Source: Methanolobus sp.
Lineage (GTDB): Archaea; Halobacteriota; Methanosarcinia; Methanosarcinales; Methanosarcinaceae
NCBI RefSeq assembly: GCF_016278385.1
Contig: NZ_JADQBY010000032.1
Location: forward strand, 48,058-112,057
DNA length: 64,000 nt
Direction: 5' to 3'
Part shown: one piece after another, positions 1 through 8,216 of the stretch
Layout of the letters: each line of letters opens with the position of its first letter
Position numbering within the stretch: position 1 is the first letter of the stretch
Translations under genes and position numbers: made by a program
The notes under the pieces: model-generated
Seen by the model: only the letters and a program-made list of their open reading frames with translations
Database searches by the model: none
Told to the model about the DNA's origin: nothing

Positions 1-998
1 ATTGCAGCCTGAACTATTGGCTGCACTATAAGAATAAAACCTGCGTGTTCGGGTGTGAAGCCTTTTGTATACTGCAGATCCAGGCTCAGCAGGAAAGTTA
101 CAGCAAAAGTTGCGCTGTAATTGATAAGTGCAGAGAGGTTCGAGAAAGCAAATATCCTGTTCTGTGTGAGGAGCCTTATATCAAGGACAGGAGAAGGCAA
201 TCTCATTTCATACATAGCAAATATCACCACTCCAAGAATTCCTCCTGCTATAAGGAAAGCACCCTTTAAGTCAGGCAGTTCTGAGAAACCGTACATTAAA
301 GCCACTATGGATGAACCGTAGATAACTGAACCTGCCAAGTCGAATTTTTCTCCTCTGCATTCGGCCCATTCGCCTTTAAGTTTCCACAGAATGAGTATTA
401 TCGCTGCAATACCTATAGGGACATTTACCAGGAAAATGCTTCTCCAGCCAAGATGCTGTGTCATTATGCCACCAACAAAAGGACCGGCAGAAAGCCCTAT
501 GTAAACTGCGGTGATGTATATACCAAGAGCAGCGCCCCTTTCTCCGAGTGGGAATACCGAGGTAACAATGGCTACTCCCGTTCCAAAGATCATGGCACTT
601 CCCAGACCCTGCACGATTCTGATTGCTATCAGCATTCCAGTAGATGGGACCATCGTCATCGCCAGAGATGCACAACTGAAAATTGCTATGCCATAGAGAA
701 AAACCTTTTTCCGCCCATGAATATCTGCTATTTTCCCAAACGGAACAAGGAACACCGCGGAAGAAAGCAGGTATGCGGTGGCAACCCATGAGAGAGAAAT
801 TGCATTCATGTGAAATTCCGCACCAATGGTAGGCAATGCAATATTAACCGCAGAGCCATCAAAAGGAGTAATGAATCCTGCAAGTACTGCAATAAGGAGA
901 ACAATTTGTTTTTCTCTTTTGCTGACAGTATCTTCAGATGTTTTCAAAATCCCCGAAGTATCAGGAGATAAGCCATTGGTACTTGCTTTGTTCAACAT
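1..998 (-). CDS. MFS drug/multidrug exporter, 14-TM (EmrB/QacA) type, 3' end outside window
   Basis: The reverse strand is open from an ATG at 998 to the left edge, about 332 codons, so the C-terminus is missing. After a short polar N-terminus ending in SKREKQ there are repeated hydrophobic helices. The loop GKIADIHGRKKVF matches the MFS motif A consensus (GxLaDrxGrkx). The FDGSAVNIALPTI segment in helix 1 and GPFVGGIMTQHLGWR in helix 5 are typical of the DHA2/EmrB group of proton-driven drug exporters. The substrate cannot be read from sequence. No clear ribosome-binding site precedes the ATG, so a leaderless transcript is possible. The 255 bp up to the next gene hold no other gene that I can see. 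Confidence 0.85.
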   Translation of the reverse strand, partial: MLNKASTNGLSPDTSGILKTSEDTVSKREKQIVLLIAVLAGFITPFDGSAVNIALPTIGAEFHMNAISLSWVATAYLLSSAVFLVPFGKIADIHGRKKVFLYGIAIFSCASLAMTMVPSTGMLIAIRIVQGLGSAMIFGTGVAIVTSVFPLGERGAALGIYITAVYIGLSAGPFVGGIMTQHLGWRSIFLVNVPIGIAAIILILWKLKGEWAECRGEKFDLAGSVIYGSSIVALMYGFSELPDLKGAFLIAGGILGVVIFAMYEMRLPSPVLDIRLLTQNRIFAFSNLSALINYSATFAVTFLLSLDLQYTKGFTPEHAGFILIVQPIVQAA

Positions 999-1253
999 GT
1001 GTATAATTTCAGCGAGGCTGTTTTATGATAATATCCTTCGTTCTGTTCCTTTACATATAATTAATGGGTCACCAATTAGTATGCTCTTGTTATTAAAACC
1101 ATAATATTATACACAATTCTGTAGCAAGTAATACGCAGGGAATTTATCCTTTTTGCATTTAACAAAAATATACATGAATTACTATAAATTCAATGACAAG
1201 TACAAACCGTTAGTATATCTTGAAGATAATTATATCGTAAGCTCCAGTCACAA

Positions 1254-1772
1254 TCAGTTCTGAATTTCTTTAGCACCTATGACGGTTATCCATAGCACCC
1301 AGATAAGCTCACCTATTGTGAATACATCAACGAAGGCTGGCACATATCCTATTAGGAAAAATGAGATCGATGCTCCAAAGTATCCTAATGATCCCAGATA
1401 TAAGAAATATCCTATCCATTTAGGGAACATTCCTGATCTGATAACCAGCGTACCAATGGGTATAAGCCACAGTCCCCAGAAAACCTCTGCTAAGTGTGAT
1501 GCTTCAGGAATGAGTATTCCCATCAATGAGAGAGGTACTCCTAAGAGACCAAATATAACTATCATCGATGCTTGTTCCTTATCAGTCTCCACGAATAATT
1601 TATACAGCAATAATGCAACTGCTATCTGGAACAGTTGTACAATTATCTGACCTAACAGACCAAGTTTGAAAAGTGTAGATTCGCTAGCTAGTGTCGGTGC
1701 GTATAACAATGAAAATATGCTTATGACAGTCCATATCGGATAAAGTATCCTGAGCTTTGTTATGGTCTTCAC
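1254..1772 (-). CDS. DUF4386-type integral membrane protein
   Basis: A 172-residue protein with about five hydrophobic segments (roughly residues 10-30, 37-60, 70-88, 93-112 and 118-165). The pattern of a short N-terminal helix, the FVETDKEQAS loop and the later LWLIPIGTLVIRSG and FPKWIGYFLYLGSLGY segments resembles the DUF4386 family, whose function is unknown. It is shorter than usual for that family (about 220 residues), mainly at the N-terminus. The start is GTG at 1772. Family assignment is from remembered consensus and is moderately sure. Confidence 0.65.
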   Translation of the reverse strand: MKTITKLRILYPIWTVISIFSLLYAPTLASESTLFKLGLLGQIIVQLFQIAVALLLYKLFVETDKEQASMIVIFGLLGVPLSLMGILIPEASHLAEVFWGLWLIPIGTLVIRSGMFPKWIGYFLYLGSLGYFGASISFFLIGYVPAFVDVFTIGELIWVLWITVIGAKEIQN

Positions 1773-1845
1773 AATAATATTTTTGTTGATTTAAGATATA
1801 TAATTTATGCTTGAAAATAAAATTGGCGTTATGAATCAAGTAGAT

Positions 1846-1953
1846 GTTTGAATTGATAGCTATCTCGATATCATTCTTCTCAAAGGCATGGAATACCGGC
1901 AATATCGCCGCTCCGGTGTAACCAAAGATTTGTTTGACCCCAATGTGTTTTGA
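1846..1953 (-). pseudogene. Remnant of a ThDP-dependent (acetolactate synthase-like) N-terminus
   Basis: Directly behind the stop codon of the DUF1638 gene, the reverse strand encodes about 36 residues containing HIGVKQIFGYTGAAILPVF and HAFEKNDIEIAINSN. This is the start of the pyrimidine-binding domain of acetolactate synthase-type ThDP enzymes (consensus GV..iFGypGgailP.). Homology stops abruptly after INSN, there is no start codon, and the stretch expected to follow is absent. I read it as a fragment left by deletion. Confidence 0.5.
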
Positions 1954-1955
1954 CT

Positions 1956-2825
1956 TTAGTACTCCATATTCTCGTAAACACTTGTTTTAGCCTCCGTGTA
2001 TGAATTGATAGCTATATCCATTGTTCCATCAACGTCAATAGTCTCCATGTCAAAGATCTTTGCAAAATCAGAAGCATTTCTATGAAAATTATTATCTTTA
2101 TAATTTTGATTGTTGATCTTACAAAGAAGACTATACATCGGACTGCTGAGATATTTACTGATATTCTTAAAAGATACAGTCGATCTGTAATCCGTTTCAT
2201 TCAGGCTGGAAAGCCACATCGGAGTTGCATATATGGCTCCTCTGCCGTTGCCAAGTAGCATCGTTTTCGTATAGATTTCGTTTCCTCCAAGTGCTACACT
2301 GACACAGTCGTCAACAACGTTTCTTTCATTATCTCTTAGAAAATAAACAGGGCAATCAAGCCTCCGCAAATCGTCCTGTACTTTTTCAGAACTATAACCA
2401 CATTTTCCATAGAAAAGAAGGATTCCATCTGAGATTTTTGATATTTCTTTGGAATTCCGATATACTTCTGACTGCAAATGATCAATATCAGAATGCAAAT
2501 CTTTTCTCAGAAGATTCACAATAACTGTTAATTGTTGTCCCTTCTTTTTATTTAATGCACCACTTGTTTTCTTGAAAATAGGAATATTCGAAAACAGCTT
2601 CATGAAACTATCGGATGATCTTCTATTACTTTCGGATACGATAGGATATAAGCTGTCAGATGAAAATATAAAAGGCTTGAGATCTTCAGACTTAAGTTTT
2701 TGTACAAATCTTAAACTGTTTATGTTCTCTACTACAAATAACTGTTTAATTTCAAGGTCTTTTGAGAGAACATACACTAATTCATCTTCAAGCATCTCGC
2801 AGGCAACTATACTTAACACTGTCAT
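1956..2825 (-). CDS. DUF1638 protein, second copy of a tandem pair
   Basis: A 289-residue soluble protein of unknown function. It has the hallmarks of DUF1638, a family common in methanogens and other anaerobes: an N-terminal strand ending in VACEMLEDELVYVL, a central GILLFYGKCGYSSEKV (usual form LLlYGlCGngl), RDNERNVVDDCVSVALGG (usual form PrahDCit..lG) and YATPMWLSS. The conserved Cys residues and the DDC motif are kept, which fits a metal or substrate site. It lies 9 bp behind its paralogue with no Shine-Dalgarno of its own, so translation is probably coupled. Both lie under the palindromic operator at 3719. A ThDP-enzyme fragment follows its stop. Confidence 0.8.
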   Translation of the reverse strand: MTVLSIVACEMLEDELVYVLSKDLEIKQLFVVENINSLRFVQKLKSEDLKPFIFSSDSLYPIVSESNRRSSDSFMKLFSNIPIFKKTSGALNKKKGQQLTVIVNLLRKDLHSDIDHLQSEVYRNSKEISKISDGILLFYGKCGYSSEKVQDDLRRLDCPVYFLRDNERNVVDDCVSVALGGNEIYTKTMLLGNGRGAIYATPMWLSSLNETDYRSTVSFKNISKYLSSPMYSLLCKINNQNYKDNNFHRNASDFAKIFDMETIDVDGTMDIAINSYTEAKTSVYENMEY

Positions 2826-2834
2826 AATTATTTT

Positions 2835-3638
2835 TTATATAGTTTTGTTCTTTATTTCATCCTTCATCGAGAGATAACATTTCTCGAATATTTCCTGATT
2901 ACCACTGATTTCAAAGGTACTGTACCCAAACAAACTAGCATACTCTTCGATCTTTGCATCGATATCTTTCACATATGTAAGGCCTGTATTTACCTTTGCA
3001 ACCCTTGAATATCCTGCTAGGTCATTGACCATTTTTGCCATATTGAGCGCTTTTTCGGGATCAGAATGATATTTAGCAAAGCCTAGAAGTTCTTTCCATG
3101 AACTGGCATACATGGGAGTGAAGAAGAAAGCAGGTTCCTTACTGTTTGCTTTAAGCAATTTCAGATAATTAGCTCCACCACCAACCGTAGCTCCAATGCA
3201 GTCATCCACAATTCTTTCATCATCTCTGAGTATCCTGACGATGCAACCATCTTTTTCAAGGCAGAAATCCTCTTCTACCTTACCCAGGACATTACCACAA
3301 AGGCCGTAAAAAAGGAGTATACCATCGGAGAAAGAAATCATTTTCTTAATATTCTGGTAAACCTCGAATTTCAGCGTTTTTGGTACTGCATGAAGTCCAA
3401 GTTCCAGAATATTAACTACAACAATTGATTCATTTTCATCCATTTCTCCGAGATGATATGGTATCTTTTCAAAAGATATGATATCATAAGAGACATGCTG
3501 TTCACGAAGTTTTTCTTTAAATTCTGAAATGTTTTCATTTTCTACGATTATAATCTTATCAATTTCAGAATCATTGGTAAAAAGCCAGACTATTTCATCT
3601 TGCATTATCTTACATGAGATTATACTCATAACGGGCAT
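2835..3638 (-). CDS. DUF1638 protein, first copy of a tandem pair
   Basis: 267 residues from the ATG at 3638, which is 9 nt behind a strong AGGAGG; a GTG one codon earlier is also possible. It shows the DUF1638 layout: IISCKIMQDEIVWLF at the N-terminus, GILLFYGLCGNVLGKVEED near residue 120, RDDERIVDDCIGATVGGG near 150 and FFTPMYASSWKELL near 180. It is a diverged paralogue of the next gene. It is first in a two-gene unit whose promoter region carries a palindrome identical to that before the neighbouring tetR gene, so repression by that TetR protein is likely. The biochemical role is unknown. Confidence 0.8.
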   Translation of the reverse strand: MPVMSIISCKIMQDEIVWLFTNDSEIDKIIIVENENISEFKEKLREQHVSYDIISFEKIPYHLGEMDENESIVVVNILELGLHAVPKTLKFEVYQNIKKMISFSDGILLFYGLCGNVLGKVEEDFCLEKDGCIVRILRDDERIVDDCIGATVGGGANYLKLLKANSKEPAFFFTPMYASSWKELLGFAKYHSDPEKALNMAKMVNDLAGYSRVAKVNTGLTYVKDIDAKIEEYASLFGYSTFEISGNQEIFEKCYLSMKDEIKNKTI

Positions 3639-3718
3639 CACAGATATCCTCCTTTTTTTGTATATTACTAGTTTTATTTCTTTAGATTCAAAAAATAATA
3701 CGATAAATAGACAACATT

Positions 3719-3734
3719 TACCTACATGTAGGTA
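3719..3734. promoter_or_regulatory. Perfect 16-bp palindrome, probable TetR operator before the DUF1638 pair
   Basis: TACCTACATGTAGGTA is its own reverse complement. It lies about 80 bp upstream of the first DUF1638 gene and 20 bp past the end of tetR. An identical copy precedes tetR itself. Confidence 0.8.
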
Positions 3735-3755
3735 GGCAAATGGTTGAATAAAAAA

Positions 3756-4334
3756 TCAATCCCTCCATCCAAGACCTAATTTAATTGAAAAAATTGATCT
3801 GACAAGTGTCTTTCTACCTTTAATACTGGATAACAGTCTGGCACCCATCAGTGTTTCAACTATCATTTCTGAATGTGATTCTACTGTATCTAAAAATTTA
3901 AACTCCCCCTGTTCCAGGCCATTTTGAAGAACATTGGCAAGCCATTCAAGTATATCGTCCAGTAACAAAATATCTTGATTTTTAACTTTCTCTGGGAGTT
4001 CTTGAAAATCTATTATCACTGAACCAGGAGGACAGATGCATTTCCCTTCATCAAACTCCTGCAATGCATAATCAAAATAATATTGAAGCTGCTCACGAGC
4101 AGACTTTTTGGATTCCATCATTTGTGCAATAGATATTGCTAAGTTCTTTCTTCTTTCTTCAAGCAAGGCAGCAACCAAGTCTTCTTTTTTAGGATAATAA
4201 TGGTGTATTGAAGCATTTTTTATGCCAAGCTTCTGGGAAATATCCTTGTAACTGAATCCATTATAGCCCCTACATTGCAAAAAGTGTCCTGCATAATGGA
4301 GTATCTGTTGATTAGTAGGGTTAAGTTCTGTCAT
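3756..4334 (-). CDS. TetR/AcrR family transcriptional regulator
   Basis: A 192-residue repressor. Residues about 8-55 form the TetR helix-turn-helix, with FSYKDISQKLGIKNASIHHY followed by YPKKEDLVAALLEE, the canonical turn and helix-4 junction. The remaining 135 residues are the variable ligand-binding domain with a TetR_C-like helical pattern. The effector is unknown. A 16-bp palindrome upstream of its TATA-like element (4380-4391) and an identical one before the DUF1638 genes indicate autoregulation plus control of that pair. No Shine-Dalgarno is evident before the ATG. Confidence 0.9.
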   Translation of the reverse strand: MTELNPTNQQILHYAGHFLQCRGYNGFSYKDISQKLGIKNASIHHYYPKKEDLVAALLEERRKNLAISIAQMMESKKSAREQLQYYFDYALQEFDEGKCICPPGSVIIDFQELPEKVKNQDILLLDDILEWLANVLQNGLEQGEFKFLDTVESHSEMIVETLMGARLLSSIKGRKTLVRSIFSIKLGLGWRD

Positions 4335-4394
4335 ATAAATTCACATGTTTCCTTATTCTTATAATAATTGAATAATACTCATATATTATATACC

Positions 4395-4410
4395 TACCTA
4401 CATGTAGGTA
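4395..4410. promoter_or_regulatory. Perfect 16-bp palindrome, probable TetR autoregulatory operator
   Basis: Second copy of TACCTACATGTAGGTA. It lies just upstream of a TATA-like TATATAATATAT (4380-4391, reverse strand), at the position where bound repressor would block TBP/TFB at the tetR promoter. Confidence 0.8.
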
Positions 4411-4511
4411 AGTAACAGTTAAAATGAAAAACAATTAAAAACCTGTATCTAGAAAAAGAAATCAAAAAGTTCAAAGTCAATCCTGTTTGTACTTACCTAA
4501 AATAATAAGTT

Positions 4512-4799
4512 CTAATTGATTGCCCTGCAAACACAGTACTTGCACAAAGACATTTCCTCTAATATATGTTTACTTTTTACAGGACAGTAATAAAGGCTAC
4601 CTTTTTCAAAAATCGTCTTATTTTCATTTATGTACATTCCCGGTGGGTGAAGTGGTTCTTTTGCTATAAAAGTCAGATATGTGGAAATAATACGAATATA
4701 CTCCTTCAAATCCCTTTGATCGGGAGCATACTCATCCATATACATGTTAATCCTGAATGTAAACTCTTCAAGTTTTCCAATGTCTATCTCCTCAGACAA
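4512..4799 (-). CDS. DUF2115 (UPF0305) protein, N-terminus missing or frame disrupted
   Basis: 95 residues from a TTG at 4799. The C-terminal half matches the methanogen DUF2115 family: PLHPPGMYINENKTIFEKG, then YYCPVKSKHILEEMSLCKYC and VCRA, a Cys-rich tail expected to bind zinc. Family members are about 190-200 residues. The reading frame remains open upstream to 4979 (about 60 more codons, including ARYNHKKFSELKERYCPDLS), which looks like genuine family sequence. That stretch has no ATG, GTG or TTG and begins right after a TGA. The gene has therefore probably lost its 5' end. Function is unknown. Confidence 0.65.
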   Translation of the reverse strand: MSEEIDIGKLEEFTFRINMYMDEYAPDQRDLKEYIRIISTYLTFIAKEPLHPPGMYINENKTIFEKGSLYYCPVKSKHILEEMSLCKYCVCRAIN

Positions 4800-5245
4800 A
4801 TCAGGGCAATATCTTTCTTTTAGCTCAGAAAACTTCTTGTGATTATATCTTGCAAGACATCGGATATTGTACTGGAGACTTCCACGAGAGCTCTGAGTAT
4901 CTTCTGTTTCTTTTTCGTTTATCCTTGTTAAATACTCAGAAGATATGTTGGCAGTTTCTTTCTTTATAAAAGCAATAGTTCACATGAATTTATTTAAATT
5001 CCTCCAATTTTGCATCTAAAATATCTTGATTATGTTATGTAATTCGTTATTGTTATTTTAGTGAATAAAACATCAAATTGCTCAATGGAATAAATATTTT
5101 GATAAAAATATGAACACATAATTGTTTTTGTTTTGCAACATGATGGCATGTAAGACAAAAAAGAGGAATTAGCCCTCACACGAGCTTTTCCGCAAATTCC
5201 CTCATAAACTTAACATTCAGATTTACATCTCTAGTTCGCCTGATT

Positions 5246-6121
5246 TTATCTTGAATCCTCTTCAGTACCTCTGTAAGCAATACCAACCTTCCTAGCCCTA
5301 CAGAACAGCACATTCTCCCCATTCCACATATCAATCTCCGGCAACACATCGTCAAAACATTCGATGTTCTCAAAACCTTCCGGCTCAAGCATCTTTCTCA
5401 AATCATCAGATTCAAAGAAATGAGTCCAGAAGCGATAGACATCAAAATTATCAGATTCATCCATCACTATATGCTGGTACAGTATCACCTTCTCATCAAG
5501 ATACAGGAAAGAATCTGAGAGTATCATGCATGGACTGTCCTTCCAGAAACCACTCTCTTCCATCTCCCATGTCCTTTCTGAGACTTTCGTATCGAGGTTC
5601 CTGTCGCTCAGGACATCAAAGATGAAGGTTCCACCTGGCTTTAAACCCCTGTGGACATTCCTAATGAGTATTTCTCTTTCGTGTGGTTTTAGAACACCTA
5701 AGTCAGTGAATACCATCATCACAAGGTCGTACTTATTCTCTTCGTTGAGTTCTAGATAGTTCTGGTTCACATACTCGATACCCATACCTTTTTTCATGGC
5801 TTCTTTTCTGGCATACTCGATGGAGTTCTTTGAGAAATCGACACCTGTAACTTTATGTCCTCTCTTTGTCATGATCTCACAATACAGACCCGGTCCGCAT
5901 CCGAGGTCGAGTATGTTCATCTTTTCCATATTGACCGAATTCAGTATCCAGCCAACCGTACTCTCAATACTTGACCTTCTCCGGCTTGCCAGATCGATAT
6001 CCTGGTTAAGATGAATGTTCAACAACTGTTTAGAAATGTGGGCATCCGTCCACATAACTGTATTTCCTTCTGCGTATAACTGTGGTTTCTTTGTAAACTC
6101 AATAATATCTGTAAAATCCAT
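5246..6121 (-). CDS. Class I SAM-dependent methyltransferase
   Basis: 291 residues from the ATG at 6121, which has AAAGGAGG 7 nt upstream. The Rossmann methyltransferase motifs are intact: motif I ILDLGCGPGLYCEIM near residue 75, motif II VTGVDFSKNSIEYAR, motif IV region YDLVMMVFTDLG and GLKPGGTFIFDVLSD. The C-terminal third (YRFWTHFFESDDLRKMLEPE) is of the small-molecule methyltransferase type. The substrate is unknown. It stands alone, with more than 100 bp on each side. Confidence 0.85.
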   Translation of the reverse strand: MDFTDIIEFTKKPQLYAEGNTVMWTDAHISKQLLNIHLNQDIDLASRRRSSIESTVGWILNSVNMEKMNILDLGCGPGLYCEIMTKRGHKVTGVDFSKNSIEYARKEAMKKGMGIEYVNQNYLELNEENKYDLVMMVFTDLGVLKPHEREILIRNVHRGLKPGGTFIFDVLSDRNLDTKVSERTWEMEESGFWKDSPCMILSDSFLYLDEKVILYQHIVMDESDNFDVYRFWTHFFESDDLRKMLEPEGFENIECFDDVLPEIDMWNGENVLFCRARKVGIAYRGTEEDSR

Positions 6122-6306
6122 AATGAGCCCTCCTTTTGTGGGAAATGGTCCCGGGACTCGAAATCTTCGATTAACCGCTAACAACTTTCAATAGAACAGG
6201 ATGCTTAGTTGTTGTTCATTAGAATAATATAGGAAAGTATTTCTCATTAATAACTTATGGTATATTGGGCTTTATAGAAAAAAATAGAATCGGATATGAT
6301 TGTGTA

Positions 6307-6996
6307 TTACTGACCTTTCGTTTTCTTCTCATCACTAAGTATACTGCCGTCCTGGAAGGTGATTACCCTGTGAACATAATCAGTATGCCACAGTTCATGG
6401 GTCACCATCACAATTGTCTGGCCGTATTTTTCATTCAGTTCCTTGAACACATCCAGTACCTGCTTTGAATTGACAGTGTCCAGATTGGCACACGGCTCAT
6501 CGGCAAACAAAATGTCTGGTTTTTTTGCAATGGCTCTTGCAATTGCCACCCTTTGCTTTTCTCCACCGGACAATTCATCAGGTATTCTGTCATGTTTTCC
6601 TTCCAGTCCGACCTTGGCTAACGCTTCAAGGGCAGTAGTATATGATTCTTTCTTTGATTTTCCTTCCATCATGGAGAGGATGTATACATTCTCTGCAGCA
6701 CTCATCTCATTGATGAGGGCGTAGTCCTGGAACACATAACCAACCTGGGTCAGCCGGTAATAACTTCTTTCTGCCTCAGGCAGGCTGGAAACCTCTAATC
6801 CCCGGATGGTATATTCACCATCCGTTGCATCATCCAGCAATGCCAGGATTCTCAGGAGGGTTGTTTTTCCACTACCTGATGCACCCATTATGGCTACAAA
6901 TTCCCCTTTGTTTATTTCAAATGAAACACCCTTAAGAGCCTTGACAGTCATGTCCCCTGTGCCATAATACCTTTTCAGGTCCTTTACTATGATCAT
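6307..6996 (-). CDS. ABC transporter ATP-binding protein (LolD/MacB type)
   Basis: 229 residues from the ATG at 6996, two bases behind the permease stop codon; upstream in-frame starts lie inside the permease gene. Walker A is GASGSGKTT, the signature LSGGEKQR, Walker B ILFADEPCANLDT, and the switch His lies in MVTHELWH. It belongs to the MacB/LolD group, which works with FtsX-fold permeases that act mechanically on surface proteins or lipoproteins rather than as importers. It is the last gene of the operon regulator - surface protein - permease - ATPase. Confidence 0.92.
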   Translation of the reverse strand: MIIVKDLKRYYGTGDMTVKALKGVSFEINKGEFVAIMGASGSGKTTLLRILALLDDATDGEYTIRGLEVSSLPEAERSYYRLTQVGYVFQDYALINEMSAAENVYILSMMEGKSKKESYTTALEALAKVGLEGKHDRIPDELSGGEKQRVAIARAIAKKPDILFADEPCANLDTVNSKQVLDVFKELNEKYGQTIVMVTHELWHTDYVHRVITFQDGSILSDEKKTKGQ

Positions 6997-6998
6997 TT

Positions 6999-8207
6999 TT
7001 ACCGTCCCCATATGGCTTTGAGTATACTCTCTTTTGATACACTCCATGCAGGCAGTATCCCCGCTATCACTGACAGCGTGAGCATGGTGGCAATGCTCTG
7101 GATAAGCAGCATCGGATCAATAGTAGGACTTATTTCCATGGTCTCATAGAACGTTACTGGATTCATCTGGAAATAGAGCATGAGTGAAAGATATAATATC
7201 AATCCTGCGGAAATTCCCAGGCAAACATAGAACGTACTGAGGAATGCATAGGACAGCACAATTGATCTTGGAGTAATACCTACTGCTTTTAGAATTCCTA
7301 TCTCTTTTTTCCTATTCAGTACATTAATGTAAATTATTATAAGGACCAGTGCTGCACCTACGATCAGACTCACTATCTTGGACATGATATCTATGGCACC
7401 CATGCTTTGCATCGCCTGCTTTATGAGAGCCTCCGACTTATCAGCCCATGTAAATATCTCCTCATTCACTCCGGCCTCCCGGATCTTGTCCTGTATCTGT
7501 GCTTCAGTTCCTTCCTTATTAACCCTTACAACTATACTGGTAGCTTCTTTTCCTTCCAGGCCATATACATCTTCTATCTCTTTGTAGTTGACCAGAGCAT
7601 TTAGATCCACAACCTCGATCGAACCTGTCATAATGCCTTTGACTTTATAGGTCCGCTTTACACCATTGCTATATGTAACATCAACAAGCGCTCCGGGCCT
7701 GACTTCACCCAGATTATCATATATTTCGGCTCCAAAACCTGTCCCTGCTATCATAGCACCAATGATAATTTCGTCCCGGGAAAGTTCACCTAAGAAATCT
7801 CCTTCATTTATAATGTATGGATATCGCGAAATATCATACTCTTCTGTGGGAAGCAGTCCGGTTATCGTTGCCCCTACGACTTTTTGCTTATGATTGATAG
7901 ATGCTCCCGCATCCAGTCGTTTTGTTGCAGCTCTCACACCTTCTACAGCCCGGACTTTCTTCAATACAAGATCTGCATTGTTAATGTAGGTGTTATCACC
8001 TGTTGGTTCAATGACAATATCTCCATACGGATAGTCCCGCATGAATCCGGTAAATAGACCTGAAAGACCTCCTATCATTGATGGAAGAAATACTAAGTTC
8101 AGGAAAATGAGGGAAAGGACAAAAACTATGAATATTAACGTTTTCTTGTTTCCTCTCTTTACACTGCAGTATGCAATGAGAGCTCCCACCCGGATATCAT
8201 TGATCAT
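6999..8207 (-). CDS. FtsX-like (MacB family) ABC transporter permease
   Basis: 402 residues. TM1 is near residues 25-48 (KTLIFIVFVLSLIFLNLVFL), followed by a large extracytoplasmic domain (about 50-270) with the MacB periplasmic-core pattern. Three C-terminal helices lie near 275-300, 325-350 and 370-392. The RKKEIGILKAVGITPRSI loop between TM2 and TM3 is the FtsX-family hallmark. It pairs with the adjacent ATPase. Substrates of such archaeal systems are not established; the CARDB-like partner encoded upstream suggests work on cell-surface proteins. Confidence 0.9.
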   Translation of the reverse strand: MINDIRVGALIAYCSVKRGNKKTLIFIVFVLSLIFLNLVFLPSMIGGLSGLFTGFMRDYPYGDIVIEPTGDNTYINNADLVLKKVRAVEGVRAATKRLDAGASINHKQKVVGATITGLLPTEEYDISRYPYIINEGDFLGELSRDEIIIGAMIAGTGFGAEIYDNLGEVRPGALVDVTYSNGVKRTYKVKGIMTGSIEVVDLNALVNYKEIEDVYGLEGKEATSIVVRVNKEGTEAQIQDKIREAGVNEEIFTWADKSEALIKQAMQSMGAIDIMSKIVSLIVGAALVLIIIYINVLNRKKEIGILKAVGITPRSIVLSYAFLSTFYVCLGISAGLILYLSLMLYFQMNPVTFYETMEISPTIDPMLLIQSIATMLTLSVIAGILPAWSVSKESILKAIWGR

Positions 8208-8216
8208 ATTTAGCCC

